Part shown: piece by piece, positions 1 through 11,912 of the stretch
Layout: each line of letters starts with the position of its first letter
Numbering within the stretch: position 1 is the stretch's first letter
NCBI GenBank assembly: GCA_023630585.1
Contig: CM042553.1
Span: 62,001 to 126,000, forward strand
Reading direction: 5' to 3'
Length of the DNA: 64,000 nucleotides
From: Cranoglanis bouderius
Lineage: Eukaryota; Chordata; Actinopteri; Siluriformes; Cranoglanididae
Notes under the pieces: model-generated
What the model was told of the DNA's origin: nothing
The model's database searches: none
The model's input: the letters and a program-made list of their open reading frames with translations, nothing else
Made by a program: the position numbers and the translations under genes

Positions 1-3000
1 GCTGTGATGTTGATGTGATGTTGATGTGATGTTGCTTAGATGTTGCTGCGATGTTGCTGTGATGTTGATTCGATTTTGATGTGATGTCGAAGATGTTGCT
101 GTGATGATGTGATGTTGCTGTGATGTTGATGTGATGTTGCTGAGATGTTGCTGGGATTTTTATGTGATGTTGATGTGATGATGAGATGCTGATGTGGTGT
201 TGCTGAGATGTTGCTTTGATATTGATTCGATGTTGATGTGATGTTGATGTGATATTGATGTGATGTCGATGTGAAATCGATGTGATGTTGCTGAGATTTT
301 GCTGTGATGTTGATTCGATGTTGATCTGATGTTTACATGATGTTGATGAGATGTTGATGTGACGTCGATGAGATGTTGCTGTGATGTTGATGTGATGTTG
401 CTGAGATGTTTCTATGATTGTGATGTGATGGTGATGTGATGATGAGATGTTGATGTGGTGTCGCTGAGATGTTGCTGTGATGCTGATTCGATGTTGATGT
501 GATGTTGATGTGATGTTGATGTGAGGTTGATGTTATGTCGATGTGATGTTAGTGAGATGTTGATGTGATGTTGCTGAGATGTTGCTGTGATGTTGATTTG
601 ATCTTGATGTGATTTCGATGTAATGTTGATGTGATGTTGCTTAGATGTTGCTATGATGCTGATCTGATGTTGATGTGATGTTGCTGAGATGTTGATTCGA
701 TGTTGATTTTGACGTGATGTGATGTCGATGAGATGTTGCTGTGATTTTGATATGATGTTGCTTAGATGTTGCTGAGATGTTGCTGTGATGTTGATGGGAT
801 GTCGATGAGATGTTGGTGATGTTGATTCGATGTTGATGTGATGTTGATAGGATGTCGGTGAGATGTTGCAGTGATGATGTGATGTTGCTTAGATGTTGGT
901 GATGTTGACCGAATGTTGATGTGATGTTGATTCGATGTTGCTGTTATGATGTGATGTTGATGTGATGCTGCTGAGATTTTGCTGTGATGTCGATGAGATG
1001 TTGCTGTGATGTTGATGTGATGTTGCTGAGATGTTGCTCTGATGTTTATGTGATGATGCTGAGATGTTGCTGTGATGTTTAAGTGATGTTGCTGTGATAT
1101 TGATGTAATGTCAAAGAGATGTTGCTGTGATGTTGATGTGATGCTGCGTTGATGTTGATTCAATGTTGATGTGATGTCGAAGATGTTGCTGTGATTTTGA
1201 TGTGATGTTGCTCAGATGTTGCTGTTATGTTGATGTGATGTTGATGTGATGTTGATGTGATGTTGCTGAGATGTTGCTGTGATGTTGATTCGATGTTGAT
1301 GTGATGTTTACATGATTATGTCATGTTGATGTGATGTCGATGAGATGTTGCTGTGCTGTTGCTGAGATGTTGCTGTGATGTTGATTCGATGTTGATGTGA
1401 TGTTGATGTGATGTTGATGTGAGGTTGATGTGAGGTCAATGTGATGTTGATGTAATGATGATGTGATGGCGATGAGGTATTGATTTGATGTTGATGTGAT
1501 GTTGCTGAGATGTTGCTGTCATCTTGATTCGATGTTGATGTGACGTTGACGTGATGTTGCTGTGACGATGTGATGTTGCTGAGATGTTGATGTGATGTTG
1601 ATGTGATGTTGCTGTGATGTTGATGTGTTGTTGCTGTGATGTTGATTCGATCTTGATGTGATTTCGATGTAATGTTGATGTGATGTCGATGAGATGTTGC
1701 TGTGATTTTAATCTGATGTTGCTGAGATCTTGCTATGATGCTGATTCCATGTTGATGCTATGTTCGCGTGATGTTGATTCGATGTTGATGTGATGTTGGC
1801 GTGATGTTGATGTGATGTTGATGTGATGTCGATGTGATGTTGATGTGCTGATGTGATGTTGCTGAGATGTTGCTGTGATGTTGATTCGATGTTGATGTGA
1901 TGCTGTGATGTTGATTTGATGTTGATTTGAGGTTGATGTGATGTCGATGTGATGTTGCTGTGATGTTGATGTGATGTTTCTGAGATGTAGCTGTGATGTT
2001 GATTCAATGTTGATGTGATGATGTGATGTCGATGTGATGTTGATGTGATGTTGATGCGATGTTGCTGTGGTGATGCTGTGATGTTGATTTGATCTTGATG
2101 TGATTTCGATGTAATGTTGATGTGATGTCGATGAGATGTTGCTGTGATGTTGATCTGATGTTGCTGAGATGTTGCTATGATGCTGATGTGATGTTGATGT
2201 GATGTTGCTGAGATGTTGCTGTGATGTTGATTCGATGTTGATTTTGACGTGATGTGGTGTTGATGTGATGTCGCTGTGATGCTGTGATGTTGATGTGATG
2301 TTGCTGCGATGTTGCTCTGATGTTGAGGTTATGTCGCTGCGATGTTGCTGTGATGTTGATTCGATGTTGACCTGATATTGATGTGATGTCGATGAGATGT
2401 TGCTGTGATCTTGATGTGATGTTGCTGAGATGTTGCTATGATGTTGATGATATATTGATGTGATGTTGATGTGATGTCGATGAGATGTTGGTGATGTTGA
2501 TTCGATGTTGATGTGATGTTGAAGTGATGTTGATGTGATGTTGCTGAGATGTTGCTGTGATGTGGATGTGATGTTGATGTGATGTCGATGAGATGTTGAT
2601 GTGATGTTGATGTGATGTTGCCGAGATTTTGCTGTGATGTTGATTTGATGTTGATGTGAGGTTGATTGTGATGTCAATGTGATGTTGCTGTGATATCGAT
2701 GAGATGTTGCTGTGATGTTGATCTGATGTTGCTGATATGTTGCTATGATGCTGATGTGATGTTGATGTAATGTTGCTGTTATGTTTATTCGATGTTTATG
2801 TTGACGTGATGTGGTGTTGATGTGATGTCGATGTGATGTTGCTGTGATGTTGATTCGATGTTGATGTGATGTTGACCTGATGTTGATTTGATGTTCATGT
2901 GATGTAGATGAGTTGTTGCTGTGATCTTGATGTGATGTTGCTGAGATGTTTCTGTGATGTTGATGACATGTTGATGTGATGGTGTTGTGATGTCTATGAG

Positions 3001-4394
3001 GTGTTGGTGATGTTGATTCAGCTGTTGGTGATGTTGATGTGATGTTGCGTTCATGTTGATTCAATTATGATGTGATGTCGGAGATGTTTCTCTGATGTTG
3101 ACGTGATGTTGATGTGATGTTGATGTGATGTCGATGTTATGTTGATGTCATGATGTGATGTTGCTGAGATGTTGCTGTGATGTTGATTCAATGTTGTCAT
3201 GATGATTACATGATGTTGATGTGATGTTGATGTGATGTCGATGAGATATTGCTGTGATGTTGATGTGATATTGCTGAGATGTTGCTGTGATGTTGATTCG
3301 ATGTTGATGTGATGTTGATGAGATTTTGATGTGGTGTTGCTCTGATGTTGATTCGATGTTGATGTGATGTTGAGGTGATGTTGATGTGATGTTGATATGA
3401 GGTTGATGTGATGTCGATGTGAAGTTAGTGTGATCTTGATGGGATGTTGATGTGATGTTGCTGTGATGATGTGATGTTGCTGAGATGTTGCTGTGATGTT
3501 GATGTGATGTTGATGGGATGTTGATGTGATGTCGATGAGATGTTGCTGTGATGTTGATGTCTTGTTGCGTTGATGTTGATTCGATGTTGATGTGATGTCG
3601 TCGATGTTGCTGTGATGTTGATGTGATGTTGCTGAGATGTTGCTGTGATGTTGATGGGATGTCGATGAGATGTTGGTGATGTTGATTCGATGTTGATGTG
3701 ATGTTGCTGAGATGTTGCTATGATGTTGAAGTGATGTTGATGTGATGTTGGCGTGATATTGATGTGATGTTCGCGTGATGTTGATGTAATGTTGATGTGA
3801 TGTCGATGTGATGTTGATGTGATGTTGATGTGATGATGTGATGTTGATTCGATGTTGATGTGATGTTGACATGATGTTGATGTGATGTTGATGTGATGTC
3901 GATGAGATATTGCTGTGATGTTGATGTGATATTGCTGAGATGTTGCTGTGATGTTTATGTGTTGTTGCGTTGATGTTGATTCGATGTTGATGTGATGTCG
4001 TCGTTGTTGCTGTGATGTTGATGTGATGTTTCTGAGATGTTGATGTGATGTTGATGTGATGTTGATGTGAGGCTGTTGTGATCTTGCTGAGATGTTGCAG
4101 TGATGTTGATTCGATGTTGATGTGATGTTGGCGTGATGTTGATTCGATGTTGATGTGATGTTGGCGTGATATTGATGTGATATTCGCGTGATGTTGATGT
4201 GATGTTGATGTGATGATGTGATGTTGATTCGATGTTGATGTGATGTTGACATGATGTTGATGTGATGTTGATGTGATGTCGATCAGATGTTGCTGTGATG
4301 TTGGTGATGTTGCGTTGATGTTGATTCGATGTTGATGTGATGTCGTAGACGTTGCTGTGATCTTGATGTGATGTTGCTGAGATGTTGCTGTGAT
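1..4394. repeat. 11-bp tandem satellite array, left part
   Basis: The whole stretch is a degenerate tandem repeat of an 11-bp unit, GATGTTGATGT. Common variants change the last five bases: GCTGA, GCTGT, GATTC, GACGT, and GTCGATGT-type units. About 400 units are present and the array runs off the left edge. The minus strand of the unit (ACATCAACATC) has no stop codon in any frame. Because 11 is not a multiple of 3, all three minus frames spell the same 11-residue peptide repeat (HQHHINITSTS). The long minus-strand ORFs here (up to 443 codons) are therefore a by-product of the repeat and not evidence of a gene. The array is cut at 4394 by the retrovirus and resumes at 18861. Confidence 0.95.
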
Positions 4395-5262
4395 TGTAAC
4401 GTATCGGGGTGCCCAAACTGATTTCTAAATTAACCCAAGTGAAACATGTAAAGTTTCATTCCTTTAAGTGACCCAGAATAACCCGAGAGGCCTCCTTGAC
4501 CAGATTCACCTTTGGAATGCAGGATACTCTTTGGGAACCCACACAGGACCTACTCCCGCAATAAAAGAAACCTTTGATGACTGCACGTCTGGGAAACTTC
4601 AGGATTAGTTCGTCAACAAGGATCCACCATTTCCCGACCCCAGGGCCCGTAAATCTTCGATTTAATCTCAGTTTACACCCTCAGAGATTAACATCGGAGC
4701 CAACCAGTCTAGCAAAGAACCTCCTCCCTAGAAGGTCACCCTGAGGTGACCAAAGGACCGTTGTGACTTTAGAAGAACGCCAGCCCCCTCTTCTGGACAT
4801 GCACACACTCACGCACACACACAGTGAACATGTCTCTTGAATGTAACCTGTAATCATATCCCTATATAGTTATAATGTATTCGTATATGCATGTGTTGTG
4901 TGTCTAGATAACCTAGTTGTAGCGATTTTATATAGTTTGAGCGAAAAGCTAATTTTTAAGTTGTCTGTAACTATGTCTAATGATCCTACACTGTCCAAGA
5001 TATCATAATCTCCTTGAAGTTTGGTACCAAAATCATTGTCTCATAATATGCCAATTAATGATGCATACTACAGGACGATAGGATGTATCATTCTATACTT
5101 TTCCATGTTTTATCAAATACCATATTAATCCAAACTTAACACAAACCCCGCCCTGACATGCGACCCGTTCTGGGACAGACCAAGGAAGTTTTCCCCCAGA
5201 ACTTTCTCATCTCTCTCTGGATTCGCCAGCAGCTCAGAGAGGCGTGTACATTGGCATTGTCC

Positions 5263-5268
5263 ATAAAA
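5263..5268 (+). promoter_or_regulatory. Probable TATA box of the 5' LTR
   Basis: ATAAAA within CCATAAAAGACC, in a GC-richer stretch near the middle of the LTR, followed by a CGCTCGCTCGCT-type run. The same motif is at 18038-18043 in the 3' LTR. The start site (around 5293) is inferred from usual spacing. Confidence 0.55.
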
Positions 5269-5843
5269 GACCGCGACACGCACCCCTCGCTCGCTCGCTC
5301 ATTCGCTTTTCCTTACCCTCTTCCTGCTTCTCACCTTGCCGCCTTCCGTTTCCGGCATTCCTCCGGACTCTCCTTTGTCTCGTGAAACCACGTGGCAATT
5401 ACCATATTCTTCATTCTCGGGCGAGACCCAACTCCGTTCACCCCTACTCTACCGACGCCGAAGAACCAGCAAACTCCTCGCTAAATCTACGAACCAAGGA
5501 CCCTCGTGAACGGCATAAAATTAACGCAAGTATAATTCCAATTGATCTATAGAGGTGTCCTTTAAGTCAGAGCCACTTTTGTTGAAAAGTTGAATTCGAA
5601 TTCCTTTGCTGATTCTCGAAGTTAAACTGTGTTCTGCCATTGTTACTTTCATTACTTTTCCTTCTGTTTCTTTCACTTACCCTGTATGTATGTATTATTT
5701 GTTTGTACCTAGTTGTGTATATCAGTAGTTTTTATGTAATTATTAAAATCCATGGTTATCACGCTGGATCGTCTGTTTTTACTTATGACAAGGTTCACTT
5801 TTAACGTTGCTCCTCGCTGCGCGCTGTATTTCAGTTAACTTAG

Positions 5844-5849
5844 AATAAA
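5844..5849 (+). terminator. Polyadenylation signal in the 5' LTR
   Basis: AATAAA within TAGAATAAACTATG, downstream of the inferred start site, which is the usual R-region position. The matching signal in the 3' LTR (18625-18630) would end the genomic transcript. Confidence 0.55.
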
Positions 5850-5908
5850 CTATGCTTCGTGGCCAGAAGAATAATTTATTCTTTTAGAGTAATACGAAGA
5901 CTGCCCTG

Positions 5909-5910
5909 GT
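5909..5910 (+). other. Candidate splice donor in R/U5
   Basis: CTG|GTAAGT is a near-consensus donor. A second candidate, CTG|GTAAGA, lies in the leader at 6404. Either could pair with the acceptor before gag (7953) or before env (15270). RNA evidence would be needed to decide. Confidence 0.35.
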
Positions 5911-6084
5911 AAGTTTGGTGGACAAACAGATCAAGCTGCTTCGCATTTAATTCTAAAGCTAGGTTACAGTAATTAATATAACATTCCCTTTCATGGTCGA
6001 TTTATATCCATACTTAATCAGAACACGCTTCGATTAGAGCTATAGATATATTTCACCCATTTGAGCTAGATTCGCTACATATTA

Positions 6085-6102
6085 TGGTGGAGATTGTGCG
6101 GG
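6085..6102 (+). other. Probable tRNA primer-binding site
   Basis: TGGTGGAGATTGTGCGGG begins five bases after the LTR's terminal CA. TGG is the complement of the tRNA 3' CCA end, and both position and length fit a retroviral primer site. I cannot assign the primer tRNA from memory. Confidence 0.6.
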
Positions 6103-7951
6103 CACGTTTTAAAAACCTTGGTTCATGAGTGAATGCGCTTCGAATCCGGCGCGACTTTGTTCGTTCCATTCTTAAATCCGTATTTCGCGCGCTCAGCGAG
6201 TGAGCGTCCCGAGCTCACTCCGCTGATAACTGAAAGGCTCTAAGCTGATTTTCAGTTCAGCACGTTAACAGTGCTATATATTTGTCTGACAAATTTAGCC
6301 GCGGTTAAGTGCTTAAAGTTAAAACTGCAGTTCATAACATTAAACTTGTGTCTGAAGATGATGAAATCGCAACACAGCACATTTTTAATTGTGTAATCGC
6401 CTGGTAAGAACGAAGAAACCTTCTTCCAGCGCAGTAAAGATTGATTTGAGCGATGTTCCTCTTATCTTTCTAGAAGGCCTTATTATATTGCTAGACTCGA
6501 TGCATTGCGTTGAACCAATGTTAATTCGACAGGCAATAATTCTCTTCTGGCAGAGCTAAACCGGCGTAGCTAACTGTAAGACGCACTGCATGTAGAAATC
6601 AGCCTCAAACGGTGATTGATATATAAATGAAGAGCCCGACACTCTGTTCAAGTGTAAATTCAAACAACGGCGAAGAAACCCCGTTGTGATTTTATGTGCA
6701 TGGCAGCGAAGAAATCCTGCCCACATTTCTTGTGCATGAACAGCACAAAGGATCCCTGAGATCTCAAAATTTCTCCATTCTCGTGATAACACATGAAATC
6801 GCCATTAAAGCCGTCCCCTAGGAAACGCGCGCTGATTTCATTTCACGTCTGAGTTAGGGTAGGTTGCAGTACCTCTGACTGAACACCAGAGGGCCGCCAG
6901 CTTGAGGGCTAACCGCGGTAAAACCAACACCCCCTTTTTACTCACTATTGGGTGGCCCACTGCCGCCACCTTGTGGACCTTCTCTGTTAGGTCTATGCTA
7001 TTCTCATTTCTGCATTCACAGTTCCTTGTCTCAGCCTCTCGGTCCTTTCTAGCTATCCTACTCTAGCAGGATTAGTGTCCTCAATTTTTTTTTTCTCTTT
7101 CTTTTCGGCTTGTTGTTTTATTACTCTTTTGTTTTATTGGCTGGTTTACAATTTATTTCTCTCACCACTTTATTTTTCTTTATTGGCGCTATTAGTTTCA
7201 TTTTAATTATTATTATTATTATTGTTTTTTTTTTCTTTTTCCTTCTTTTTCGCTTTATTATTTTTAATTTTTGTTTATTGTTTAGTTTTATTCACTCATT
7301 TTTCAATTTTTTTTCGCTTCTCCCCTCTCTTCTTTCGCTTTGTCATTTTACTTATATTTTGATTCCCTTTTTCGTCTCTCCCAATTGATAACACTCTTCC
7401 ACTTAAAGAATTCCTTACTGTGCATGCTCCCTTAGTGTGAACTAAAACCAAGCCAAAGTAAGATTTGAATTCTAACTGTGTGGTAGCCATTGGCATCTGC
7501 CTATTCATAGGACTTCCACAGATAGAGAAGGCTTTCTCCTTATCCCCTTCTCTTTGTTTTCCATTAATTAGTTCAATTTTATTTGTTCTACTTAGCTGTT
7601 GTTTGGTTATGACTTGTCTCTTCAAGCTCACCTAAAGGCATAAGCCTACGGGAACCAGCAAGGAAAAAGCTAAAACCCTAGATTGTATGACCCAGGCAGC
7701 CAGTGTCATTAGATGACCCACTAGGCTACCGCCTGTCCAAATCTTCTAATTCAGATCTGGCGCGTACCCAGACCATTTGGCCCTTCCTGGCCACTTACGG
7801 CCAAAGACAATAAGTGTCCGGCCTACATACCACTAACTGGCTGTACCAGTTAGCCAAATTGAGACTCACTGCGTACCTAATTAAGTACGATTGCGACTAG
7901 CTAATTTGCGTAGACTTGCATTGGCGTCTGTGTTGTTCTTCTCTCGTCAAC

Positions 7952-7953
7952 AG
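7952..7953 (+). other. Candidate splice acceptor before gag
   Basis: A pyrimidine-rich run ends in CAG six bases upstream of the gag ATG (7959). The setting mirrors the acceptor two bases before the env ATG. It is supported by sequence pattern only. Confidence 0.35.
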
Positions 7954-7958
7954 TTGCC

Positions 7959-9790
7959 ATGTCCCGAGCAAGCAGCCCCACTGCCCATTGGTACAACCTT
8001 GAGACCTGGCTGACTACCATGACGACTACGTTCCTGCCCGAAGCAGCTACCGACCGGCAGCGCTTAAGCAGAGAGCAGCTGGACGAGGAAGTAGACAGGC
8101 TGATGGCGCATGATCCCACCCAGAACTACAGCTACAAGGACTGGGCCAAGATCGTCGGAAGCCTCGCTCACAACCTCCTCATCCAGGCATGGCGCAGCGA
8201 GAAGAGCAACAGTGACCTGGAGCAAACTGTAACGATGCTCCAGTTTCAAGTCGAAGAGGCCCGGACCAGCCAGGCCCTCGTTCAAACCAACCTGGTTCAG
8301 CCATCACCCGAGACCACGGACCAGCGCAGCACGGATTCCAAGCTACAAGAGGAAGTGGAGAAACTCCAAAAAGCCCTGCAAGACCTTCAAGCAGAAACGG
8401 AGTGAAAGAAGAAGCTGGAGAAAAAAACAGGGATGAACTGAAAAACAAAATCCAACAAGGTGACACTCTCCTGACCAAAGCAGGGAGAGAACTGGAGGAA
8501 AGGAACGCTAAGCTCAAGGCATGCGAGAACCACCTGCTGATGGCCCGAACTGAAATCGAGACCTTAGTACATGAAAAAGACTCTCTCAAAGATGAACTTG
8601 ACACTGTTCGCCGAGAATTGAAATATTCCTACTCGTTCTAGAATGACCAGATAAGGGAAACACTCACCACGGAGTTTCCCACGACCAGTGAGCCGAGGCC
8701 TCCCGGCCACGAGCTCCTAGCTTGAAAGGGGAGTGAAAGCCCACTGCTCAAGAAGTCACCAAGCGACCATCAAGAACCCCCGTCAGCCACAAGGGGGTGG
8801 AAGCCTTTCCAGAGCATTCTTGCCCCCAGTCAAGGCATAGCTCACAAAGAACTGGACAAGCTGGCCAGGAACGTTCCTACGTTCACTCCAAACCTGGCGG
8901 GAGACCATGACATTCATGCCTATCTACAAGACATAGACTTTCTTTTACATACTTTAAACAATGTGACCATGTGGGACAGATTATACTTGATCAGGATTAC
9001 GTCCAGTCGCGATGTGCGGAGCTTCTTAGATCGACAACCAGAGACTGTCAGATCGGATTACCAAGAACTACGACGGGCACTGATTAAGGAGTACTCTGAC
9101 CCTGAATCAGATCAAGGGATTATTGCAGCTATGGACTTAAAACAGAGCCGGCTCGAAACCCCACAGGCCTATTACCACAGACTCCGACGGGCCTACTTCG
9201 GGGCACGGAACGAGCCAGGAATGGAGGAGGATGTCAACTTCAGGACTCTGTTCCTCCGAAATCTGCATCCTACAGTGAACCATCACCTAGGAGTCCTAGC
9301 CTGCCCGCGCAGCATGTCCACTCAACAGCTGCGGGACCTGGCCCACAAGGCCTACACTAAGCAGAAGGCCGCCTCCGAAAAACCTGTGAAAAACCCAACT
9401 ATTTACCCTGTCTCCGATCACTGCTCAGAACTGGCCCTAGAGGGTGCACAAACGCACTACAGTAACCGACCCTTTTCCAGCAGAGAGCACTACAACCGAG
9501 GTGGTGCACGTCCCAAACACCAGACTGGGCGCCCTGAAAAATTCCGGGACCAGCCACGTCCAGCTAACCACCCAAAGGGCGGAGTCACGTGGGAACCCCG
9601 CCGATGGCTTAGAAACAGCCGACCCTCATCGACCCGGGAACCTAACCCAGACAAGCCTAAGTCCGAACCTTCACTAAAACAGGACGACACGGCTACGTCT
9701 GAGTCTGCAGAGATCCTGAGAATGCTTAAGGAGATCATCCGGAATAAAGCTCGCAAATATAATGACAGAGACAAGCCAGACCCCTTATGA
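7959..9790 (+). pseudogene. gag: gag, broken by a frameshift and two internal stops
   Basis: This is the structural polyprotein that would form the capsid. The ATG at 7959 opens 148 codons, ending at a TGA (8403). A frameshift near 8400 moves the reading to another frame, which continues with in-frame stops at 8639 (TAG) and 8723 (TGA) and then stays open to a TGA at 9788. The N-terminal part and the segment at 8402-8641 are rich in Glu, Lys, Gln and Leu and look like a long coiled coil. The segment from about 8830 (ELDKLARNVP onward) to 9370 looks like a capsid domain, with a YYHRLR motif similar to other retroelement capsids. The C-terminal 100 residues are Arg/Pro-rich and basic, with no CCHC zinc knuckle. 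The identity rests on position and the capsid-like region, not on a database match. Confidence 0.8.
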
Positions 9791-9793
9791 CTA
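9788..9793 (+). promoter_or_regulatory. gag-pol UGA in readthrough-prone context (UGA CUA)
   Basis: The last gag frame ends at TGA and continues in the same frame, open, for about 400 codons through the protease. The hexamer is TGACTA followed by A. UGA followed by CUA is a recognised leaky context in vertebrate and viral mRNAs. The architecture matches gammaretroviruses, which make Gag-Pol by stop-codon suppression. Because this copy has other stops, an ordinary mutation cannot be excluded. Confidence 0.55.
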
Positions 9794-11912
9794 AGAGCCA
9801 GGCCTGAAACCAACCTCTCTAGAGGGCCTCCGACTGAGCCAACAACACAGACTCCTGCTGATCAGCCACGAGAAACAGAAGAAGCTGAGACATCACCAAG
9901 TGACAACGTCACCCACTCACCCCCGCTGACGGCTGCGCACCCAGAGCAAACTGACCCACTGCTTCACACTGCCGATCAAGACTCCAAGGTACCAGAAAGT
10001 GCTGTTTTAGTTGTCTGCCTCTCCAACGCATCACCTGACACCAGCCCCAACTGCCTATCAGTCACTACACAAGCCCCAGTGCCAAGGCTCCTGGGAAATC
10101 TGATTGAAAAGGGAGTGGCCCGGAAACTCTACCTAGCTATTACGCTGGAACATGCAGTTGAACTGGAAGCCCTGGTGGATACGGGAGCAGACCTCACTCT
10201 GATGTCATCCAAACTCTTTGACAGACTCAGAGTTGAAACTAAAAGACAAAATCGGACTGTAACATCACAAAGGTGCGAGCTGAATGTACAATCATACAGC
10301 CAAAATGAGGTACAGCTTGAGCAGATAGCACCTATTCACCTTACCATCGGTCCTATGAGCCTGGTGCACCCCGTGTACATCTCACCAATGGACACTTATC
10401 CCCTTCTCGTGGGAAAAGATCTCCTAGACCGCTTTGAGCCCTTATTGGACTTCAGGGAGTCAAAAATCTGGGCTCAAGTTCGAGAACCTCTGCCTCTCCA
10501 GTCACACAGGTCACCTGAGCCAGACTGCCATGTCACAGAGGCCACGGGAAATCCTCAGGTAACAGAGGTCACGGGAAATCCCACGGTCACAGAGGTCACG
10601 GAGGTCACGGGAAATCCCACGGGCAACCGCGGGAACACGAGGTTAGCACCAGAACAAAGTTCAAGTCCACTACTCTGCACTCTTGGACTCAACAAAGACT
10701 CCGAGTCCTTTTGCCCCAAGGTCACGACCGACCTGCAACTAAATGATGTGAAAACCACAGACATCGTATTGGCATTATGGGCAGACAACTCAGCCATCAG
10801 CCTCACGCTGTTTAACACCCTCCTTAAAGGCATACCCGACCTTCCATTTGTCAACAAACGCACCCATTTTCCCTGGAACCCCTGTCTGTCAACAATGACA
10901 ACTGCAAAGGGGATCTGTGCATTGAACGTGAAATGGAACAATCGGCGCATCACATTACTTTCTGGTCTTACCAGACCCACCACATGATGTTTACCTCGGA
11001 GCAGACATCCTGATTCAACTTAGGGCTCATGTGGACTTTATAAATGAGGTGGTGTGGGCCCCAATGATCTCACAGCCCCCTGTTGTTCCTGTCAACCACG
11101 AGAACCTCATGTCAGGGCAGACCATTCCAGAAGTCTGCACCCTGGTCAGTGAACAGGATACCGTAGTCCCAGCTTACACCAAAGGGGTCACTGTTCGGCT
11201 CAACGTACGATGGGGTCAAACACTAAACCACACGCTGGGCTTCTTCCAGCCTTCACCTGAATGCTTGGAACTGGGACTTACTTTGGAAGCCACGCCCCTC
11301 ACTGAAGTGTCATCCCGTGCAGTTTACATCCTGTTCAACAACTGCACAGCAATGGACATTAGAATTCCCAAGGCCTACCGCCTGGGGTGGCTAGTGAGCA
11401 CAGACTTTCATGACTTTGAACTGAGTTTACCAATCATTGGACCAATTCCAGCTCCTATGGTCCCAGAAGGGAGCTCGGATGACACAGTATTGACAGCCCC
11501 CTTTAAGCTTGTCTCCATTACTTCAGTCATGCCAATAACCACAGGAGTAGCATGCAGAACGGAGCTAACAAAGGACCAATACCTTGCAGTCTACACAGTC
11601 TCCAACCAGCCGACCTGTGAGACTGATGAGAATACTGCCCCTCTGGCTGCTAACAAGACAAGAGACACTAGCACAGAGGAGCCCTATCCTGAATTCGAGA
11701 CACAAGTCCAGCAAATCCTGAGGGATGCAGACGCCATACAAAACGATACAGACCGTCAAAAACTCAGACAGGTCTTGTACAAGTTTAAAGCGTCATTCGC
11801 AAAAGACTCTCTGGACTGTGGCTTCACGGGCCTCCACATAGTGCGCATCCCAACGCACCCAAATGCTCCTCCCACTTTCGTCAAGCAGCAAGATTCCAAT
11901 CGCCTCACATGA
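9791..11912 (+). pseudogene. pol: pol 5' part: linker, protease and pre-RT region (two frameshifts)
   Basis: Downstream of the gag stop the same frame is open to 10987. It starts with a Pro/Thr-rich linker and then an aspartic protease with the DTGAD signature (catalytic Asp at 10178) and a C-terminal GKDLL motif at 10412. A second protease-like block follows, with ADNSA in place of the triad at 10781 and a GADIL motif at 10998. A one-base frameshift lies near 10930-10950. The next open stretch (to 11912) has an IPKAYRLGWL segment, possibly a dUTPase-like or spacer domain, and ends as the RT fold begins. A second frameshift near 11880-11890 moves reading to the RT frame. A working copy of the family would need all three segments in one frame. 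Confidence 0.8.
10130..11060 (+). other. Tandem retropepsin-like domains, second one inactive
   Basis: Block 1 has ALVDTGADLTL at about 10172 and, 78 codons after its Asp, GKDLL...LDF...IWA at 10412-10474. Block 2 has ALWADNSAISL at about 10775 and, about 71 codons after its Asp, GADIL...VDF...VWA at 10998-11060. The two C-terminal motifs are both 21 codons long and match at G, D, L, D-F and W-A in register. The second block lacks the DT/SG triad. I read this as an internal duplication of the protease domain; the block-2 fold assignment is inference. Confidence 0.55.

Larger units (their letters stand above)
4395..6079 (+). repeat. 5' LTR of the endogenous retrovirus
   Basis: This 1,685-bp direct repeat matches 17170-18860 with about 2% divergence. 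It begins TG and ends CA. It contains an ATAAAA TATA-like box at 5263, an AATAAA at 5844 and a good splice-donor match at 5909. If transcription starts about 30 bp after the TATA box, U3 is about 0.9 kb and R-U5 about 0.8 kb. A 75-codon ORF (5158-5385) recurs in the 3' LTR as 77 codons; nothing suggests that it is a protein. A second AATAAA at 4560 lies in U3. Confidence 0.93.
6080..7958 (+). other. Long retroviral leader without a supported gene
   Basis: There are 1.9 kb between the 5' LTR and the gag ATG, long for a retrovirus. A T/C-rich tract occupies about 7085-7390 and gives a hydrophobic 92-codon ORF that I regard as compositional. Just before the gag ATG is TCTTCTCTCGTCAACAG, a good splice acceptor ending at 7953. 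The leader may thus be removed as a 5' intron in some transcripts. Confidence 0.6.

Noticed and set aside
1708..3872. Long overlapping minus-strand ORFs (89-443 codons) rich in His, Gln, Ser, Thr, Ile and Asn
   Set aside because: They follow from the 11-bp repeat having no stop on the minus strand in any frame. There is no start context, splice site or domain.
1..4394. CRISPR-like periodicity
   Set aside because: There are no spacers. The whole unit is repeated with point variants, and the genome is eukaryotic.
5158..5385. 75-codon ORF in the 5' LTR, present again at 17933-18166
   Set aside because: Its recurrence is explained by the LTR copy. It spans the TATA box and the low-complexity CGCTCGCT run and has no domain.
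7110..7388. Hydrophobic 92-codon ORF in the retroviral leader, possible accessory membrane protein
   Set aside because: It lies in a T-rich tract, so Phe/Leu/Ile codons are expected by composition.
11031..11912. Separate gene between the protease and RT
   Set aside because: It is the continuation of pol after a one-base frameshift. Motifs run on across both junctions.
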